DNA from: DASUPK01 sp963843085
GTDB lineage: Bacteria > Actinomycetota > Thermoleophilia > Solirubrobacterales > 70-9
DNA: 64,000 bases
Assembly: GCA_963843085.1 (NCBI GenBank)
Contig: CAWJJG010000011.1
Coordinates: 496,001 to 560,000 of the forward strand
Direction: 5' to 3'
In this document: positions 1 to 7,758 of the stretch, in pieces
How the letters are laid out: each line of letters starts with the position of its first letter
Numbering within the stretch: position 1 is the stretch's first letter
The notes under the pieces: generated by a model
The model's input: only the letters and a program-made list of their open reading frames with translations
What the model was told of the DNA's origin: nothing
The model's database searches: none
Translations under genes and position numbers: made by a program

Positions 1-1196
1 ACGACGTCCCGCCGCGGACGCTCGAGCGCTGGAACGACCCAGACGGCCTCGACGCCGGGATCGATCCCAGGCGCTTCGACGAGTCGTTCGCCCGGCTGCG
101 CGAGTGGCTGCCGGTCTACAGCCAGGACGGCAGCAAGCGCCTTCAGAAGGGCGGCACCAAGATGGCCGAGGGGATCGAGGCGCTCGGCCTGGACGGCGAC
201 GGCGGCGTGGTCGACGCCAACATCAAGGACTGCCTCGGCTCGGGCTACTGCAACATCGGCTGTGCCTACGGCAAGAAGCTCTCGGCGCTCGACAACGTCC
301 TGCCCCGGGCCCAGAGCGATTTCCCCGGCGCGGTCCGGATCTTCAGCGAGTGCCTGGCGGAGTCGATTCGCACGCGCGGGAAGCGAGCGACCGAGATCCG
401 ATGCAGGCTCTCGGACGGCCGCGCGCTCCGGGTCGCGGCCAAGACGGTCGTCGTCGCGGGAGGAGCGCTCGCGTCGAGCCTGCTGCTGCAGCGCAGCAAT
501 CTCGGGGGCTCGCGCGTGGGCACCGGGCTCTCCTTCAACGTCGGCGCTCCGCTGACCGCCGACTTCGAGGAGGAGCTCAACTCCTTCGACGGCCTCCAGA
601 TCACCCACGGCTACCGGCCGACCGGCGAGGACCAGCTCATCCTGGAGTCCTGGTTCAACCCCGTGGGCACCCAGGCACTGCTCATGCCGGGCTGGTTCTC
701 GGACCACTACGAGAACATGCGCCGCTACTCGCACCTGAGCTGCATCGGGGTGGTGGTCGGATCGCAGTCGAACGCCACGGTCAAGCCCGGCTTCCGTGGC
801 AAGGGGATGAAGCTGGACTACGAGCCCGCGGAGTCGGACCTCCGCCTACTGCTCAAGGGCACGAAGCTCGCCGCACGAATCCACTTCGCGAGCGGTGCGC
901 TCCGCGTCATGCCGATGACCTTCCGCTCCATCTCCTACGACAGCCTCGACCAGGTCAGCGAGCTCGACGACATCGTCCGCGACAACACGGACATCGGCCT
1001 GCACACCTCGCATCCGCAGGGCGGCAACGCGGTCAGCCGGGACCCGGCGAAGGGTGTCGTCGACGAGCGCTTCCTGGTGCACGGGATGGAGAACCTCTAT
1101 GTCTGCGACGCGAGCGTCTTCCCCTCCTCGGTGACGGTGAACCCGCAGCTCACGGTCATGGCGATCGCCGACTACGCGTCCGCCGGCATCGAATAG
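1..1196 (+). CDS. GMC-family oxidoreductase, C-terminal part (5' truncated by window edge)
   Basis: The reading frame is open from the first bases and ends at TAG 1194-1196, so the start lies upstream of the window. GMC enzymes are FAD-dependent alcohol, sugar or sterol oxidases and dehydrogenases. The visible part has a cysteine-containing GYCNIGC segment, an internal VVVAGGALASS stretch typical of the GMC middle region, and a C-terminal domain ending in the characteristic block SSVTVNPQLTVMAIAD, which holds the Asn of the catalytic His-Asn pair; the partner His is probably in HTSHPQGGN. The N-terminal FAD-binding GxGxxG is outside the window. The substrate cannot be inferred. The NTF2-like gene follows after 14 bases and may be co-transcribed. 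Confidence 0.85.
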   Translation, partial: DVPPRTLERWNDPDGLDAGIDPRRFDESFARLREWLPVYSQDGSKRLQKGGTKMAEGIEALGLDGDGGVVDANIKDCLGSGYCNIGCAYGKKLSALDNVLPRAQSDFPGAVRIFSECLAESIRTRGKRATEIRCRLSDGRALRVAAKTVVVAGGALASSLLLQRSNLGGSRVGTGLSFNVGAPLTADFEEELNSFDGLQITHGYRPTGEDQLILESWFNPVGTQALLMPGWFSDHYENMRRYSHLSCIGVVVGSQSNATVKPGFRGKGMKLDYEPAESDLRLLLKGTKLAARIHFASGALRVMPMTFRSISYDSLDQVSELDDIVRDNTDIGLHTSHPQGGNAVSRDPAKGVVDERFLVHGMENLYVCDASVFPSSVTVNPQLTVMAIADYASAGIE

Positions 1197-1210
1197 CGTC
1201 CTCTTGTCGG

Positions 1211-1609
1211 ATGGCGGTCGATCGCGTCAAGCTGGTCAGGGAAGGCTTCGAGGCATGGAACGCCGAGGACCCGCGCTGGGTGCTCGAGCACATGAGCCCC
1301 GAGGTCGAATGGATCGCTCCCGAGCGCGATCCCTTCCCGGGGACCTACAAGGGCCTGGAGGGAGTGCAGGAGTTCTGGACCCGCTGGCGGAACGCCGTCG
1401 GCCAGCTCAAGTTCGCACCGGAGGAGCTGATCGACGGCGGTAACCACGTCGTCGTCATCGCCCATCGCTGGGCGCGCAACGACATCACGGGCCTCCAGAT
1501 CTCCGACATGATCGCCCAGGTCTTCAGCTTCGACGACGAGGACAAGTGCATCCGCGTCCAGGAGTTCTACGACCGGGAGGCGGCCATGAAGGCCGCGGGG
1601 CTGGAGTAG
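1211..1609 (+). CDS. NTF2-like / SnoaL-like small protein
   Basis: A 132-residue protein of the cone-shaped alpha+beta NTF2-like fold. The N-terminal helix (VKLVREGFEAWNAED) is followed by an MSPEVEWIAPERDPFPGTYKG strand region, and the C-terminal strands end in a cluster of aromatic and charged residues, as in SnoaL-like and ketosteroid-isomerase-like proteins. These proteins are either small isomerases/cyclases or ligand-binding proteins, and sequence alone does not say which. The start ATG at 1211 fits the domain boundary; a longer frame runs upstream but overlaps the GMC gene and has no domain support. The gene is followed directly by an intergenic repeat and converges on the DUF2207 gene. 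Confidence 0.8.
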   Translation: MAVDRVKLVREGFEAWNAEDPRWVLEHMSPEVEWIAPERDPFPGTYKGLEGVQEFWTRWRNAVGQLKFAPEELIDGGNHVVVIAHRWARNDITGLQISDMIAQVFSFDDEDKCIRVQEFYDREAAMKAAGLE

Positions 1610-1610
1610 A

Positions 1611-1706
1611 CGGCTTCGCCATCAAGCGCGGGGGCTATGGCCGCCCATCACAAGTCGCTACGGGCTTCGCCCTTCGCTCCTGAATGCAGCGGCCGTGCCC
1701 CCGCTA
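1611..1706. repeat. Structured intergenic repeat, copy A
   Basis: About 97 bp fill the gap between two convergent genes. The left end starts within 1-2 bases of the NTF2-like stop and the right end includes the minus-strand DUF2207 stop codon (1704-1706). The ends pair: an outer stem GCGGGGGC / GCCCCCGC and an inner stem GGCCGC / GCGGCC, with a GGGC-TTC-GCCC hairpin (about 1662-1672) in the loop and a GGC-TTC-GCC hairpin at the left end. It matches copies at 10098-10225 and 37716-37815; outside the outer stem the 37716 copy is nearly identical to it. Confidence 0.8.
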
Positions 1707-3560
1707 CCAGGATCCCCCGCCGCCGCCCCCGAAGCCGCCTCCGCCTCCGCCGCTGAAGCCTCCGCCTCCGCCGCTGCTCGAGGACTCCGGTGCGACCTGC
1801 GAGGAGAAACCCGAACCGAAGCTGTTGCCGTCGAAGGACGAGCCGATGTACGCGCCGGTGAGGTAGCCGCCGGCCCAGGAGCCGTCGGCGCTCTGGACCA
1901 CGGGCTCCGGGATGCGGTCGGACTTGATCATCCGGTCGGCCGTGCCGAAGGCGACGCCGTAGATCAGGATCCGCTTCCAGAGCTTCAGCGTCGCCGGCGG
2001 ATCGTCGTCCAGCCGAGGGAAGTCATGCGTCCAGCGCTGGAAGGCCTCCCACTGAGCCGAGCGCTGCCGGTACTCCGGCGCCAGGCGCTTCAGCCGGTTG
2101 GCGGGCCAGAGCGCCACGATCGCGACGCCCACGGCCCCGATGGCAGCGGTGACGAACCAGTGGTGCTCGATGTTGTTCTGGATCAGGCAGATGGCGCCGA
2201 CCAGAACGCCGCCGATCAGCGCTACCAGCAGGCTGAGCGGGTTCAGGTTCCGGTCCCAGGTGAGCTGCCCCCAGTCGGCCTTGTTGAGGGATTCAGTCAT
2301 GTTCTCCCAGCGCGATCGCCAGGTGGCGCTGTGCTCGGGGATCCGGTCCTTCATGTCGCTCAGCGCAACCGTCTCGTCGCCAATCAGCTCATCGAAGAAG
2401 GTGATCGTGTCCTGTTCGTAGGTCTCGAGCTTGGCCTTCGGGCGCTTGGCCGACTTTTTGATCGCCAGGTCAAGCTTCTCGTCGTCGGTAGTTGCGTTCT
2501 TCGTGTCGTAGTAGCCGCGCTCCACCAGGTCGAGAAGGGTCGCGAGCACCGTGTTGTTGGAGTCCCCGCCCTCGTGAGCGAGCCCGTATGCCAGCGCGGG
2601 ACCGGCATCGTCGGGCGGCTCGGGGACGTACTTCCCCGTCGAGGTCGGGTGCTCGCGGGACAGGTAGAGCATCAGCGCCAGGAGCAGGAGCAGTAGGGCC
2701 GTGATCAGCGCCGCGAGCAGCTCGGCGTGATGGGCGACGAAGCGCTTGAACTTGTTCCACGGCTTGTTGAAGTCGTCGGTCGCCTTCTGCTCGGCCGAGG
2801 AGATTCCCGGGAACGCTACGCCCGAGTGCGTCTTGGCCCCGTCCACGTTCAGCCCGGGTGGCCGCGGCACGGTCACCCGCAGCTCGACGTACTGATGGGC
2901 CTGCACGTCTGAGGCAGTCAGGCCTGCGACGCCCGAGCCGCGAATCGTCTTCGCCTCCACCGACCGCGGGGAGGCCCAGACCTCATAGGTGTTATTCGCC
3001 GGATCGAGCAGTGGGCTGCGGAGCTGGGCGGTGAGGTGATCCAGGCTGAAGTCCCATTGATCGCCCCAGACCCGCGCGTTGAAGTCGAGGACGTCGTCAT
3101 AGGCGTCGACGACCTTGTCGAGGCGGTAGCTGACGACGAAGGTCCGCCGCTGGTTGCTCGCGTTGTGGTGCCAGACGATCCGGACGCCGCTGCCATCCGG
3201 CGTTGTGGTCACACCGAAGCGGCCGGTCCGGTCGGTGCAGCCGAAGGTGGTGCAGCCGCCGGGCACATACATCCGGTTGCCCTCGCTAACGCTGATGCTG
3301 TTCGGGTGGATCGTCGCCCCGTTGGCCAGCGGGATGTCGCGATAGGAGGCGTGGTAGGTGCCCTGGTAGTCGAAGGTCAGGCGCTCGCTGACCAGCACGC
3401 TCGAATCCCGCGCGAGGCGCAGGGTGACGTTGGCGTCGGTGACGTCCGCGCTCGCGAGGGCCGACGCCGGGAGAGCCGCGAGCGCGGCCAGCGCCGCGAT
3501 GACGATGATCAGCCCGCGACAGACCTCAAACGGGTTGCGCTGTCGCGCACCCTCGCGCAT
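1704..3560 (-). CDS. DUF2207 family membrane protein with Gly-rich tail
   Basis: 618 residues. A hydrophobic N-terminal segment (about 16-37) acts as signal peptide or anchor and is followed by the extracytoplasmic DUF2207 domain (about 40-270, with RDIPLANGATI). Membrane spans follow at about 280-300, 443-461 and 468-486, and the C-terminus is a low-complexity Gly/Ser tail ending GGGGGGSW. The family has no proven biochemical role and is often encoded next to LemA. The same arrangement holds here: its ATG (3558-3560) abuts the lemA stop with no gap, so the two form one operon. The first codons overlap a DNA hairpin module that also occurs in an intergenic repeat (see 3532-3552), so the extreme N-terminus may be recently acquired. 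Confidence 0.85.
   Translation of the reverse strand: MREGARQRNPFEVCRGLIIVIAALAALAALPASALASADVTDANVTLRLARDSSVLVSERLTFDYQGTYHASYRDIPLANGATIHPNSISVSEGNRMYVPGGCTTFGCTDRTGRFGVTTTPDGSGVRIVWHHNASNQRRTFVVSYRLDKVVDAYDDVLDFNARVWGDQWDFSLDHLTAQLRSPLLDPANNTYEVWASPRSVEAKTIRGSGVAGLTASDVQAHQYVELRVTVPRPPGLNVDGAKTHSGVAFPGISSAEQKATDDFNKPWNKFKRFVAHHAELLAALITALLLLLLALMLYLSREHPTSTGKYVPEPPDDAGPALAYGLAHEGGDSNNTVLATLLDLVERGYYDTKNATTDDEKLDLAIKKSAKRPKAKLETYEQDTITFFDELIGDETVALSDMKDRIPEHSATWRSRWENMTESLNKADWGQLTWDRNLNPLSLLVALIGGVLVGAICLIQNNIEHHWFVTAAIGAVGVAIVALWPANRLKRLAPEYRQRSAQWEAFQRWTHDFPRLDDDPPATLKLWKRILIYGVAFGTADRMIKSDRIPEPVVQSADGSWAGGYLTGAYIGSSFDGNSFGSGFSSQVAPESSSSGGGGGFSGGGGGGFGGGGGGSW
3532..3552. repeat. Bulged hairpin module inside the 5' end of the DUF2207 gene
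   Basis: GGGT-t-GCGC / TGTC / GCGC-ACCC forms an 8-bp stem with one bulged base, and is followed by CTCGC. The same geometry and flanks occur at 10151-10171 (inside intergenic repeat C) and at 55212-55239, with different but still complementary inner stem bases. It lies in the codons for residues 3-10 of the DUF2207 protein. Confidence 0.5.
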
Positions 3561-4157
3561 TCAGGACTTCGGCTTCTCCGCCGCTGCCCCCGCCGCGCCG
3601 TCCTGCGAGAAGCTCACCTCCGGCGTCGCCTCGTCTTCCTTCGGCGCGTCGAAGAACTGTCGCGGCTCGAAGTGGAACTGGTTGGCGACGAGGCTCGCCG
3701 GGAACTGCTGGATCATCGTGTTGTAGGTCTGGACCGTGTCGTTGTAGACGCGGCGGGTGATCTGGATCTGGTCCTCGGTGTCGGACAGCTGCTGCTGGAG
3801 CTGCTGGAAGTTCTCGGTGGCGCGCAGCGTCGGGTACTGCTCGGCGACCACCATCAGCCTGCCAAGGGCCGCAGTCAGCATGTCCTCGGCGACGGCCTGC
3901 GTGCCGGGCGCCTTGGCGGCGACCGCGCCGCTGCGGGCCTTGGTGACCTCCTCGAAGGTCGACTTCTCGTGCTCGGCGTAGCCCTTCACCGACTCGACCA
4001 GGTTCGGGATCAGGTCGTGGCGGCGCTGCAGGGCGGCCTCGATCTGGGCCCAGCTGTTGTCCACGGCATTCCGCCGGGACACCATCCGGTTGTAGAGCAG
4101 CAGGGCCGCCAGGAGCAGCAATACGACGATCCCCACGATGATCAGGACGAGAGTCAA
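3561..4157 (-). CDS. lemA: LemA family protein
   Basis: 198 residues. There is one N-terminal membrane helix (residues 2-22) and then the long helical LemA domain with its conserved opening NAVDNSWAQIEAALQRRHDLIPNL and the LRATENFQQLQQQLSDTE segment. LemA proteins are anchored by the N-terminus with the helical body on one side of the membrane, and their molecular role is unsettled. The start is TTG at 4155-4157; no ATG or GTG lies in frame nearby. A TAGGTT -10-like box (4173-4168) lies 10 bases upstream, so the leader would be very short. The DUF2207 gene follows immediately. Confidence 0.9.
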   Translation of the reverse strand: MTLVLIIVGIVVLLLLAALLLYNRMVSRRNAVDNSWAQIEAALQRRHDLIPNLVESVKGYAEHEKSTFEEVTKARSGAVAAKAPGTQAVAEDMLTAALGRLMVVAEQYPTLRATENFQQLQQQLSDTEDQIQITRRVYNDTVQTYNTMIQQFPASLVANQFHFEPRQFFDAPKEDEATPEVSFSQDGAAGAAAEKPKS

Positions 4158-4180
4158 GGCACGGGGAAACCTATCGGTTG

Positions 4181-4222
4181 GCGGCTTCGCCCTCCGCTCC
4201 GAAGTGACGCGGCCTTGGGGTC
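4181..4222. repeat. Partial copy (right half) of the intergenic repeat
   Basis: This 42-bp stretch between the divergent lemA and Rieske genes closely resembles the right half of copy D (37771-37810): a CGGCTTCGCCCTCCGCTCC block followed by GCGGCCTTGG. The left half and the pairing partner of the outer stem are missing, so it is a remnant or a short variant rather than a full foldable unit. Confidence 0.5.
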
Positions 4223-4225
4223 AGC

Positions 4226-4231
4226 TAAAAT
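4226..4231 (+). promoter_or_regulatory. -10 box for the Rieske-sufB-sufD operon
   Basis: TAAAAT lies 22 bases before the GTG start, predicting a short leader with an AGGA-type ribosome site (about 4246-4249). No convincing -35 hexamer or regulator site was recognised. Confidence 0.4.
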
Positions 4232-4253
4232 CCGACTTCGACGGTAGGAATAA

Positions 4254-4586
4254 GTGACTGAAGGCACGAAACAACAGATCGACGTCTGCGCCGCGAGCGA
4301 GTTGCCGAGCGGAGAGATGAAGCTGGTCGACGCGCCCGACGGCGCCAAGATCGGCGTCTTCAACTGCGACGGCTCCCTCTATGCGATCGAGGATCGCTGC
4401 TCGCATGACGACGGTCCCCTCGCGGAGGGGAGCTTCGACGCGGACGCCTGTACCGTGGAGTGCCCACGCCACGGGTCCCTGTTCGACCTCACGTCCGGTC
4501 GTCCCAAGACCCTCCCCGCCTACCAACCGGTCACCACATACCCCGTCACGATCCTGGACGACACCGTCAAGCTGGAGGTTCCCTAG
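4254..4586 (+). CDS. Rieske-type [2Fe-2S] ferredoxin of the suf operon
   Basis: 110 residues, GTG start. The cluster ligands are all present: Cys49-x-His51 (RCSHDDGPL) and Cys70-x2-His73 (ECPRHGSLFD), giving a Rieske 2-His/2-Cys [2Fe-2S] centre. The small soluble form without a membrane helix is like the ferredoxin components of dioxygenases and the biotin-like Rieske proteins found in actinobacterial suf operons. Its stop codon is followed directly by the sufB ATG (zero spacing), so translation is probably coupled. Its place at the head of the operon suggests it delivers electrons during Fe-S assembly, but that is inference from position. Confidence 0.9.
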   Translation: MTEGTKQQIDVCAASELPSGEMKLVDAPDGAKIGVFNCDGSLYAIEDRCSHDDGPLAEGSFDADACTVECPRHGSLFDLTSGRPKTLPAYQPVTTYPVTILDDTVKLEVP

Positions 4587-6038
4587 ATGGCCACCCCGGA
4601 CACCACCGTCCCAACCGAGCGCCCGGCCGAGGAGCGCGAGCTCGCCGGCATCAACGCCGATTACAAGGAGAAGTTCGGATTCCACGACCCGGAGTCGGGC
4701 TACGCCTACAAGTCGCCGAAGGGCCTCTCCCGCGAGGTCGTCGAGTCGATCTCCGAGTACAAGGACGAACCGCAGTGGATGCGGGACTTCCGGATCAAGG
4801 CCTACGAGCACTTCGAGTCCCGCCCGACCCCGCAATGGGGCGGCAACCTGAACCAGATCGACTTCAACGACATCCACTACTTCGTCCGCGCCTCGGAGAA
4901 GAACAGCCGTGACTGGTCGGAGGTCCCCGAGGACATCAAGAACACCTTCGACCGCCTCGGCATCCCCGAGGCCGAGCGCAAGTTCCTCTCCGGCGTGGGC
5001 GCCCAGTACGAGTCCGAGGTCGTCTACCACCAGGTGAACGAGAAGCTGGAGGAGCAGGGCGTGATCTTCACCGACATGGACACCGCCCTCCGCGAGCACG
5101 AGGACCTGGTTCGCGAGTACTGGGCGACGATCATCCCGCCCAACGACAACAAGCTGGCCGCGCTCAATTCGGCCGTCTGGTCGGGCGGCTCGTTCGTCTA
5201 CGTCCCCGCAGGGGTCAAGGTCGCGATGCCGCTCCAGGCGTACTTCCGGATCAACACCGAGAACATGGGCCAGTTCGAGCGGACGCTGATCATCGCCGAG
5301 GAGGGCTCCGACGTCCACTACATCGAGGGCTGCACGGCGCCGACGTACTCGACGGACTCGCTGCACTCGGCGGTCGTCGAAATCGTGGCGAAGAAGAGCG
5401 CCCGGGTCCGCTACACGACCGTCCAGAACTGGTCGCAGAACGTCTTCAACCTCGTCACCAAGCGGGCGGTCGCCCACGAGGACGCGACGATGGAGTGGGT
5501 CGACTGCAACCTGGGCTCGAAGCTGACCATGAAGTACCCGTCGATCTACCTGCTCGGCGAGCGGGCCCACGGCGAGATCCTCTCGATCGCCTTCGCGGGC
5601 GAGGGCCAGCACCAGGACGCCGGCGGCAAGATCATCCACGCCGCGCCGAAGACGACGTCGTCGATCTTCTCCAAGTCCATCTCCAAGGACAAGGGCCGCA
5701 CCAGCTACCGCGGCCTGCTCGAGATCGCCAAGGGCGCGTCTGAGTCGAAGTCGAAGGTGGTCTGCGACGCGCTGCTCCTCGACGAGGAGTCGCGCTCGGA
5801 CACCTACCCGACCATCCGCATCGGCGAGGACGACGTCGACGTCGGCCACGAGGCGACCGTCTCGAAGGTCGGCGAAGAGCAGATCTTCTATCTCCAGTCG
5901 CGTGGCCTCGACGAGGAGGAGGCCTCCAAGATGATCGTCAACGGATTCATCGAGCCGATCACCAAGGAGCTTCCGATGGAGTACGCCGTCGAGCTGAACC
6001 GCCTGATCGAGCTGCAGATGGAGGGTTCGATTGGCTGA
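4587..6038 (+). CDS. sufB: Fe-S cluster assembly scaffold SufB
   Basis: 483 residues, the normal length for SufB. The N-terminus carries the SufB signature (YKEKFGFHDPESGYAYKSPKGLS) and the C-terminal half is the right-handed beta-helix core (EGCTAPTYSTDSLHSAVVEI, VTKRAVAHEDATMEWVDCN). The C-terminal end keeps the SRGLDEEEASKMIVNGFIEP motif used for pairing with SufD. SufB accepts persulfide sulfur and builds the cluster with SufD and the ATPase SufC. The Rieske gene precedes it directly and sufD overlaps its end by 8 bases. No sufC, sufS or sufU gene follows in the window, which is unusual for actinobacteria. Confidence 0.97.
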   Translation: MATPDTTVPTERPAEERELAGINADYKEKFGFHDPESGYAYKSPKGLSREVVESISEYKDEPQWMRDFRIKAYEHFESRPTPQWGGNLNQIDFNDIHYFVRASEKNSRDWSEVPEDIKNTFDRLGIPEAERKFLSGVGAQYESEVVYHQVNEKLEEQGVIFTDMDTALREHEDLVREYWATIIPPNDNKLAALNSAVWSGGSFVYVPAGVKVAMPLQAYFRINTENMGQFERTLIIAEEGSDVHYIEGCTAPTYSTDSLHSAVVEIVAKKSARVRYTTVQNWSQNVFNLVTKRAVAHEDATMEWVDCNLGSKLTMKYPSIYLLGERAHGEILSIAFAGEGQHQDAGGKIIHAAPKTTSSIFSKSISKDKGRTSYRGLLEIAKGASESKSKVVCDALLLDEESRSDTYPTIRIGEDDVDVGHEATVSKVGEEQIFYLQSRGLDEEEASKMIVNGFIEPITKELPMEYAVELNRLIELQMEGSIG

Positions 6039-7272
6039 CGTCGGTGCGGCACCGCCGCTGCCGACGCAGAAGACGCGCGGCTGGGAGTTCACGGACCTCT
6101 CCGGGCTCGACCTCGACGCCTACGCGCCTGCCGACGGCGGCGACCCCGAGGCCCGCTCCCGAGCGGACGGTGTCCTCAACCCGCCCGAGGGCGCCGACCA
6201 CCTGGTCGTCCAGGTCGATGGCGCGACCCTCGAGGGCGGCTCGGTCGACGTCGAGGGCAATGGGCGCCCCCACGAGCCTCTGGTCGCCGCTCTGGACAGC
6301 TCGCTCGAGCGCTTCCCCCACCTGCGCGAGATGCTCGGAGCACTGGCACCGGGCGACGACCCGTTCGTCGCGCGCAACGACTCAGCCTGGCGAGGCGGAG
6401 CCCTGGTCTACGTCCCGCGGGGCAAGCGTCTCGAGGCGCCGGCGCTGATCGCCGCCGTCCAGGACGCCGAGGCGACCGCCCTCTCCTTCCGCACACTGAT
6501 CGTGCTCGAGGAAGGCGCCGAGGCTGAGGTCTGGGAGCAGTGGCTCTCGACCGACTCCAATCCGGATTCCCTGTTCAACACCGTGACCGAGATCTGGGTG
6601 GGCCCCGGCGCCAACCTCCGCTACGTCACCGCCCAGGGATTGAGCGAGAACGGCTGGGTCTTCGGCACCCAGCGCGCCGAGGTGGAGCGCGACGCGAACT
6701 TCGACTGGGTGGCGCTCGGCTTCGGCTCGGCGCGAGGAAAGGTCCGGATGGAGACCAGGCTCGCCGGCCAGGGCTCGAACGCCCGGGTGACCGGCGCCTA
6801 CGCCGGCAACGGCACCCAGCACCTCGACTTCGACACCACCCAGGAGCACGCGGCCGAGAACACCACCTCCGACCTCGCCTTCCGGGGTGTCCTCGAGGAA
6901 TCCGCCACCGCCGTCTGGCGCGGCATGATCCGCGTCGACCCCGGCGCTCAGCAGACCGACGCCTTCCAGGAAAGCCGCAATCTGCTGCTCTCCAAACAGG
7001 CTCACGCCGACGCGATCCCCGGCCTCGAGATCGAGGCGAACGACGTCCGCTGCACACACGCGGCCGCCGTCGCCCAGATCGACGCTGAGCAGCTCCACTA
7101 CCTGCGCTCCCACGGGCTCTCCGACGAGGAGGCGAAGCGCCTGATCATCGAGGGCTTCCTGGAGGCGCTGGTCGAGCGACTCGAACCCGGTCCAGTGCGC
7201 GCCGCCGTCTCGGTCGCCCTGGAGCGGCGGCTCGGCGAGATTCTCGGCGAGCGCCAGGTCACTCCCGCCTGA
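6031..7272 (+). CDS. sufD: Fe-S cluster assembly protein SufD
   Basis: 413 residues. It is a SufB paralogue and partner: beta-helix core (YVTAQGLSENGWVFGTQRAEV), then QESRNLLLSKQAHADAIPGLEI, an ANDVRCTHAAAV stretch with the conserved His of SufD, and a C-terminal RSHGLSDEEAKRLIIEGFLE matching the SufB tail. It starts at TTG 6031, inside the last codons of sufB (8-base overlap), so it is translationally coupled. It forms the SufBC2D scaffold in the cytosol; the SufC ATPase must be encoded elsewhere. The gene ends 2 bases before the palindromic metal-regulator operator of the next transcription unit. Confidence 0.96.
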   Translation: MADVGAAPPLPTQKTRGWEFTDLSGLDLDAYAPADGGDPEARSRADGVLNPPEGADHLVVQVDGATLEGGSVDVEGNGRPHEPLVAALDSSLERFPHLREMLGALAPGDDPFVARNDSAWRGGALVYVPRGKRLEAPALIAAVQDAEATALSFRTLIVLEEGAEAEVWEQWLSTDSNPDSLFNTVTEIWVGPGANLRYVTAQGLSENGWVFGTQRAEVERDANFDWVALGFGSARGKVRMETRLAGQGSNARVTGAYAGNGTQHLDFDTTQEHAAENTTSDLAFRGVLEESATAVWRGMIRVDPGAQQTDAFQESRNLLLSKQAHADAIPGLEIEANDVRCTHAAAVAQIDAEQLHYLRSHGLSDEEAKRLIIEGFLEALVERLEPGPVRAAVSVALERRLGEILGERQVTPA

Positions 7273-7278
7273 CGATAA

Positions 7279-7293
7279 TGAGAATCACTCTCA
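7279..7293 (+). promoter_or_regulatory. Fur/Zur-type operator
   Basis: TGAGAATCACTCTCA is a 7-1-7 inverted repeat with one mismatch. The wider 19-base block starting at 7274 matches the classic Fur box GATAATGATAATCATTATC at 16 of 19 positions by direct comparison. It sits just upstream of the -10 box of the regulator gene, so it predicts metal-dependent autorepression. Actinobacterial Zur sites share the TGA-N-AAT core, so iron versus zinc cannot be decided from the site. Confidence 0.8.
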
Positions 7294-7302
7294 GTTAGCT
7301 GC

Positions 7303-7308
7303 TAGGCT
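7303..7308 (+). promoter_or_regulatory. -10 box, leaderless promoter of the Fur-family gene
   Basis: TAGGCT, then 6 bases, then the GTG start at 7315. Transcription would begin at the start codon. Confidence 0.55.
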
Positions 7309-7314
7309 CAGCCC

Positions 7315-7758
7315 GTGGCTCACGGGTCTGCACCTGACTGGGAACTGGTGGCGCGAACGGCGTTGGATGAGGGCGGCCACCGAGTCGGCGGCGCCCGCGG
7401 GGCGGTGGTCTCGCTGCTTGCCCGCCAGAACTGCTGCCTCTCGGCGCACGAGATCTCGCAGGAGCTGCACGAGTCGGGCAACGACGTCGGCATCGCGAGC
7501 GTCTACCGAGCGCTGGAGCTGCTCCACGGCATGGGGCTCGTGCAGCGGGTTGAGGTCGGTGATGGTGGCGCGCGTTTCGAGCCAGTCGTGCCGGGCGGCG
7601 AGCATCACCACCACGCCGTGTGCGATCGCTGCGGCCGGGTCACTCCGTTCGAGGACGAGCGGATCGAGAAGCAGCTAGAGCAACTGGCCGGAAACCTGAA
7701 GCACTCGATGAGCGGTCACGACCTGGTCATTCGCGGAGAGTGCTCGCGTTGCCGCTAG
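7315..7758 (+). CDS. Fur-family metalloregulator (Fur or Zur)
   Basis: 147 residues. The N-terminal winged helix has the family pattern (AHEISQELHESGNDVGIASVYRALELL, recognition helix about 58-70). The dimerisation/metal half carries HHHH (97-100), Cys103-x2-Cys106 and Cys143-x2-Cys146, the structural zinc site of most Fur-family members. Transcription is probably leaderless (TAGGCT-N6-GTG) and self-regulated through the operator at 7279-7293. The ZIP transporter start overlaps its last codons. Zur is slightly favoured because the partner is a ZIP transporter, but Fur is also possible given the sufBD genes next door. Confidence 0.9.
   Translation: MAHGSAPDWELVARTALDEGGHRVGGARGAVVSLLARQNCCLSAHEISQELHESGNDVGIASVYRALELLHGMGLVQRVEVGDGGARFEPVVPGGEHHHHAVCDRCGRVTPFEDERIEKQLEQLAGNLKHSMSGHDLVIRGECSRCR

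Noticed and set aside
104..1209. Long plus-strand frame upstream of the NTF2-like gene in a different frame from the GMC gene
   Set aside because: Composition is Arg/Gly-rich shadow of the GMC gene; domain content begins only at 1211.
4221..6092. 623-codon minus-strand frame opposite sufB
   Set aside because: Reads as Val/Leu/Asp/Arg-rich antisense shadow typical of GC-rich genes. SufB on the plus strand is certain.
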